From Bacilli bacterium (GTDB lineage Bacteria > Bacillota_I > Bacilli_A > RF39 > UBA660), in assembly GCA_900772445.1 (NCBI GenBank), contig CAAHEL010000076.1, positions 1 to 7,479 of the forward strand: 7,479 nt of DNA, in the 5' to 3' direction. The notes below the pieces were generated by a model that saw only the letters and a program-made list of their open reading frames with translations, had not been told where the DNA came from and ran no database searches. A program made the position numbers and the translations under genes. Position 1 is the stretch's first letter. The number at the start of each line of letters is the position of its first letter. Positions 5,892 through 7,479 of this stretch are shown here, in pieces.

Positions 5892-6541
5892 ATTACTGAA
5901 TTTCTGTTATAACTTGTTACATCACTGCCAATTTTTTTGTATAGTTCCTTGACGGTAATCTGTTTCTTTTGAATTGCTTTTAATTCGTTATCAGTTACTC
6001 CTATAAACTCAACAAAATTGACTTTACCGTTTTGAGTATTTATTTCGTGAAATTTATCATCAGGCACAGTAATAAATCCAGTTATATTAGATTTTCTATT
6101 ATAATCAATTCCCTCAGTTTGACCTGTATATAAATACTCATACGAATTAAATACTTCTCCTTTTGTAAAAGTGATTCTAGCAATAGATTGTAAAATGCCA
6201 CAAATACATTTTATTTCATTTCCTTCATTTTCATAATTATCTTTTTTCAATTTAAAGGTGAATTCCATTCCATACCCACTTACATCTTTTACATCGGACT
6301 CTTTTTCGTATAACTCTGATAGTCCATAAGTTATAAAATGCCAATAATCGCCACCATCATAAATACTTATACCTTTGAGTGGATCATTACCTCCAAGTTC
6401 CCAACTAATTAATGTTCCATAATGTTTTGGATTCTCTTGATTAGGATATATATTATCGCACAAATTAGTTATAGCATCCCAACCATTTACATTAACATCA
6501 TTGCTTTTATCACTTTTCTTAAATTTATCAAATAATCCCAT
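5888..6541 (-). CDS. Suppressor-of-Fused (SUFU) domain protein, probable immunity protein
   Basis: This 217-residue cytosolic protein carries a bacterial SUFU domain. Such domains are known as immunity proteins in polymorphic toxin systems, where they bind and neutralise a partner toxin (established family knowledge); the partner here is unknown. The domain covers about residues 20-200, with the hallmarks KHYGTLISWELGGNDPLKGI at 39-58, DYWHFITYGLSELYEKE at 65-81 and SGYGMEFTFKLKK at 88-100. A short leader, MGLFDKFKKSDKSND, precedes it; its first part is shared with the next protein. The start at 6541 has GGAGG (6551-6555) 9 nt upstream. Its stop codon lies inside repeat copy 1, 26 nt before the next gene, and the ankyrin gene ends 30 nt upstream, so the three are probably co-transcribed. 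No toxin gene is adjacent, so it looks like an orphan immunity gene. Confidence 0.9.
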   Translation of the reverse strand: MGLFDKFKKSDKSNDVNVNGWDAITNLCDNIYPNQENPKHYGTLISWELGGNDPLKGISIYDGGDYWHFITYGLSELYEKESDVKDVSGYGMEFTFKLKKDNYENEGNEIKCICGILQSIARITFTKGEVFNSYEYLYTGQTEGIDYNRKSNITGFITVPDDKFHEINTQNGKVNFVEFIGVTDNELKAIQKKQITVKELYKKIGSDVTSYNRNSVI

Positions 6542-6571
6542 AATTAATTTCCTCCATTAATTGTAATTTAT
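6521..6571. repeat. Cassette-junction direct repeat, copy 2
   Basis: This 51-bp copy is near-identical (49/51) to 5841-5891. On the minus strand it begins directly after the stop codon of the ankyrin gene and runs through the ribosome site and ATG into codon 7 of the SUFU gene. The two mismatches are at 6529 (codon 5, changing the residue from Asn to Asp) and at 6548 (between ribosome site and start). The ribosome site sits between the inverted arms AATTAAT and ATTAATT. Confidence 0.9.
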
Positions 6572-7363
6572 CTATAATCCAAGTCCGTCAATAATGTTTA
6601 CTATTTCATCATAGTTTGGAACTTTATCTTTTATATTAATATAATCATTTTGAAAATTTTTTAATTCCTCTCTTCCAGTTTTATTATCTATTTGTTTTAC
6701 ATCTAAATCTGTTCCATAATCCAGCAACAGTTGCAATGTCTTAGCAGCATTATTATTCTCATAAAATCTTAGAGCAAGTAGTCCATTTTGATTCATATAA
6801 TTTTCTTGATAGTTACAGTCTGCACCATATTCCAATAAAAGTTTTGTTGCACCATAATATCCACATTCTGTTGTATATGTTAATGGAGTATTTACACCTT
6901 TTGGGGTTTCAGAAATCTGAACATCAGTTTTAGCACCATTTTTTAATAATAGTTCTAACATTTCCCACTCATCTTTTTCCTTGTTACTATCTGGATTATA
7001 TTTTATAGCATAATATACTGATTTTGTACTTTCATTTGGATTCCAACCATTTTTTAAATATTCCTCAACCTGATTATAATTGTTATCCCTAATCGCAACT
7101 AATTCTTTTCCTTCTTTTTTTATTAAATTTTGATGCTGAACCTCATCATAGTTCACAAATTCATTTATTATTTGGTAATCCTTAATTCCAAGTAAAATAG
7201 TAAGAACTAATAAAATAACAAATACTTTTTTAAACTTCTTTTTCGTAAATCTTATAATTCCAAATATAATTGTTAATATTAGTAAAATTAAAATAATTAC
7301 ATTAAAAACTATAAATAATACACCTAAAAATCCAACTATAGGTATTGCACTTAAACTACCCAT
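6572..7363 (-). CDS. Membrane-anchored ankyrin-repeat protein, candidate immunity protein
   Basis: This 263-residue protein has two N-terminal membrane helices (about 8-38 and 47-61) joined by a basic loop RFTKKKFKK, then a soluble ankyrin domain with about four repeats: 85-111, 114-148, 157-184 and 192-222. Typical repeat features are LLLKNGAKTD, TPLTY, GATKLLLEYGADCNYQ and LQLLLDYGTDLD. Ankyrin repeats bind proteins, and ankyrin proteins are listed among immunity proteins of polymorphic toxin loci. By the positive-inside rule the basic loop is cytoplasmic, which would put the ankyrin domain outside the membrane; this is a prediction. The start at 7363 has AAGGA about 10 nt upstream; unlike the next two genes it lacks the repeat-encoded MGLF leader. 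It ends immediately before repeat copy 2. A sensor or scaffold role is the main alternative to immunity. Confidence 0.85.
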   Translation of the reverse strand: MGSLSAIPIVGFLGVLFIVFNVIILILLILTIIFGIIRFTKKKFKKVFVILLVLTILLGIKDYQIINEFVNYDEVQHQNLIKKEGKELVAIRDNNYNQVEEYLKNGWNPNESTKSVYYAIKYNPDSNKEKDEWEMLELLLKNGAKTDVQISETPKGVNTPLTYTTECGYYGATKLLLEYGADCNYQENYMNQNGLLALRFYENNNAAKTLQLLLDYGTDLDVKQIDNKTGREELKNFQNDYINIKDKVPNYDEIVNIIDGLGL

Positions 7364-7395
7364 AAACCCACATCCTTACTTATTTCTACGAATTA

Positions 7396-7479
7396 CTATT
7401 TAGTAATTAAATTTAATTCACTAAAAATATCTTTTAAAGATATAAGGACATTTCTGTTATCAATCATAAATGAAAGAAA
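7396..7479 (-). CDS. C-terminal end of an unidentified protein (partial)
   Basis: On the minus strand a frame runs open from the right edge for 27 codons to a TAG at 7396-7398, ending DIFSELNLITK. It is 32 nt upstream of the ankyrin gene on the same strand, which fits another member of the same cluster. It is too short to identify. An open frame of this length in A+T-rich DNA could also arise by chance, so the call rests on spacing, strand and the helix-like composition. Confidence 0.5.
   Translation of the reverse strand, partial: FLSFMIDNRNVLISLKDIFSELNLITK

Noticed and set aside
1..7479. CRISPR array, tRNA or rRNA gene, transposase, integrase or toxin gene
   Set aside because: I looked for regularly spaced repeats, tRNA-like arms and the corresponding protein motifs and saw none; the element's integrase and ends must lie outside the window.

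Overview
This is a very A+T-rich segment in which every supported gene lies on the minus strand, so transcription runs from right to left. Strong AGGAGG-type ribosome sites, ordinary use of TGG for Trp, low G+C and the gene families point to a Bacillota host, most likely Clostridia or a Peptoniphilaceae-like relative. The host name is inference. The conjugation genes identify the window as the inside of an integrative and conjugative element (or conjugative plasmid) of the Tn1549/pCF10-like kind.

Layout in transcription order, right to left. (1) At 7479-7396 is the C-terminal end of an unidentified gene. (2) At 7363-5508 is a three-gene cluster: a membrane-anchored ankyrin-repeat protein, a Suppressor-of-Fused (SUFU) domain protein and an unrecognised 117-residue protein. 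SUFU and ankyrin proteins are known immunity-type families of polymorphic toxin systems, and no toxin gene is visible here. The two junctions inside the cluster are nearly identical 51-bp direct repeats (49/51) that span the intergenic gap, the ribosome site, the start codon and the first codons of the following gene. The cluster ends at a Rho-independent terminator (5483-5456). (3) At 5420-4282 is a self-contained single-gene unit: a strong sigma-A-like promoter, a C45/choloylglycine-hydrolase-like N-terminal-nucleophile amidase (336 aa, start revised to 5340) and a second terminator whose hairpin carries a GAAA loop. (4) At 4272-1 is the conjugation module: MOBP-type relaxase, PcfB-family protein, ArdC-like protein, a 67-residue protein and a VirD4/PcfC-type coupling protein cut by the left edge. 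These genes are tightly packed, with two 17-nt overlaps.

How they fit together. The relaxase nicks and pilots the DNA strand, the VirD4-type ATPase with its PcfB partner docks it on the type IV secretion channel, and the ArdC-like protein probably binds single-stranded DNA or helps in the recipient. The genes just upstream of the relaxase look like cargo that benefits the carrier: a hydrolase and an array of orphan immunity-like proteins. The most interesting reading is a mobile 'polyimmunity' array whose members can be exchanged through repeats that supply a ready-made ribosome site and leader peptide. That is inference from the repeat structure and the protein families.
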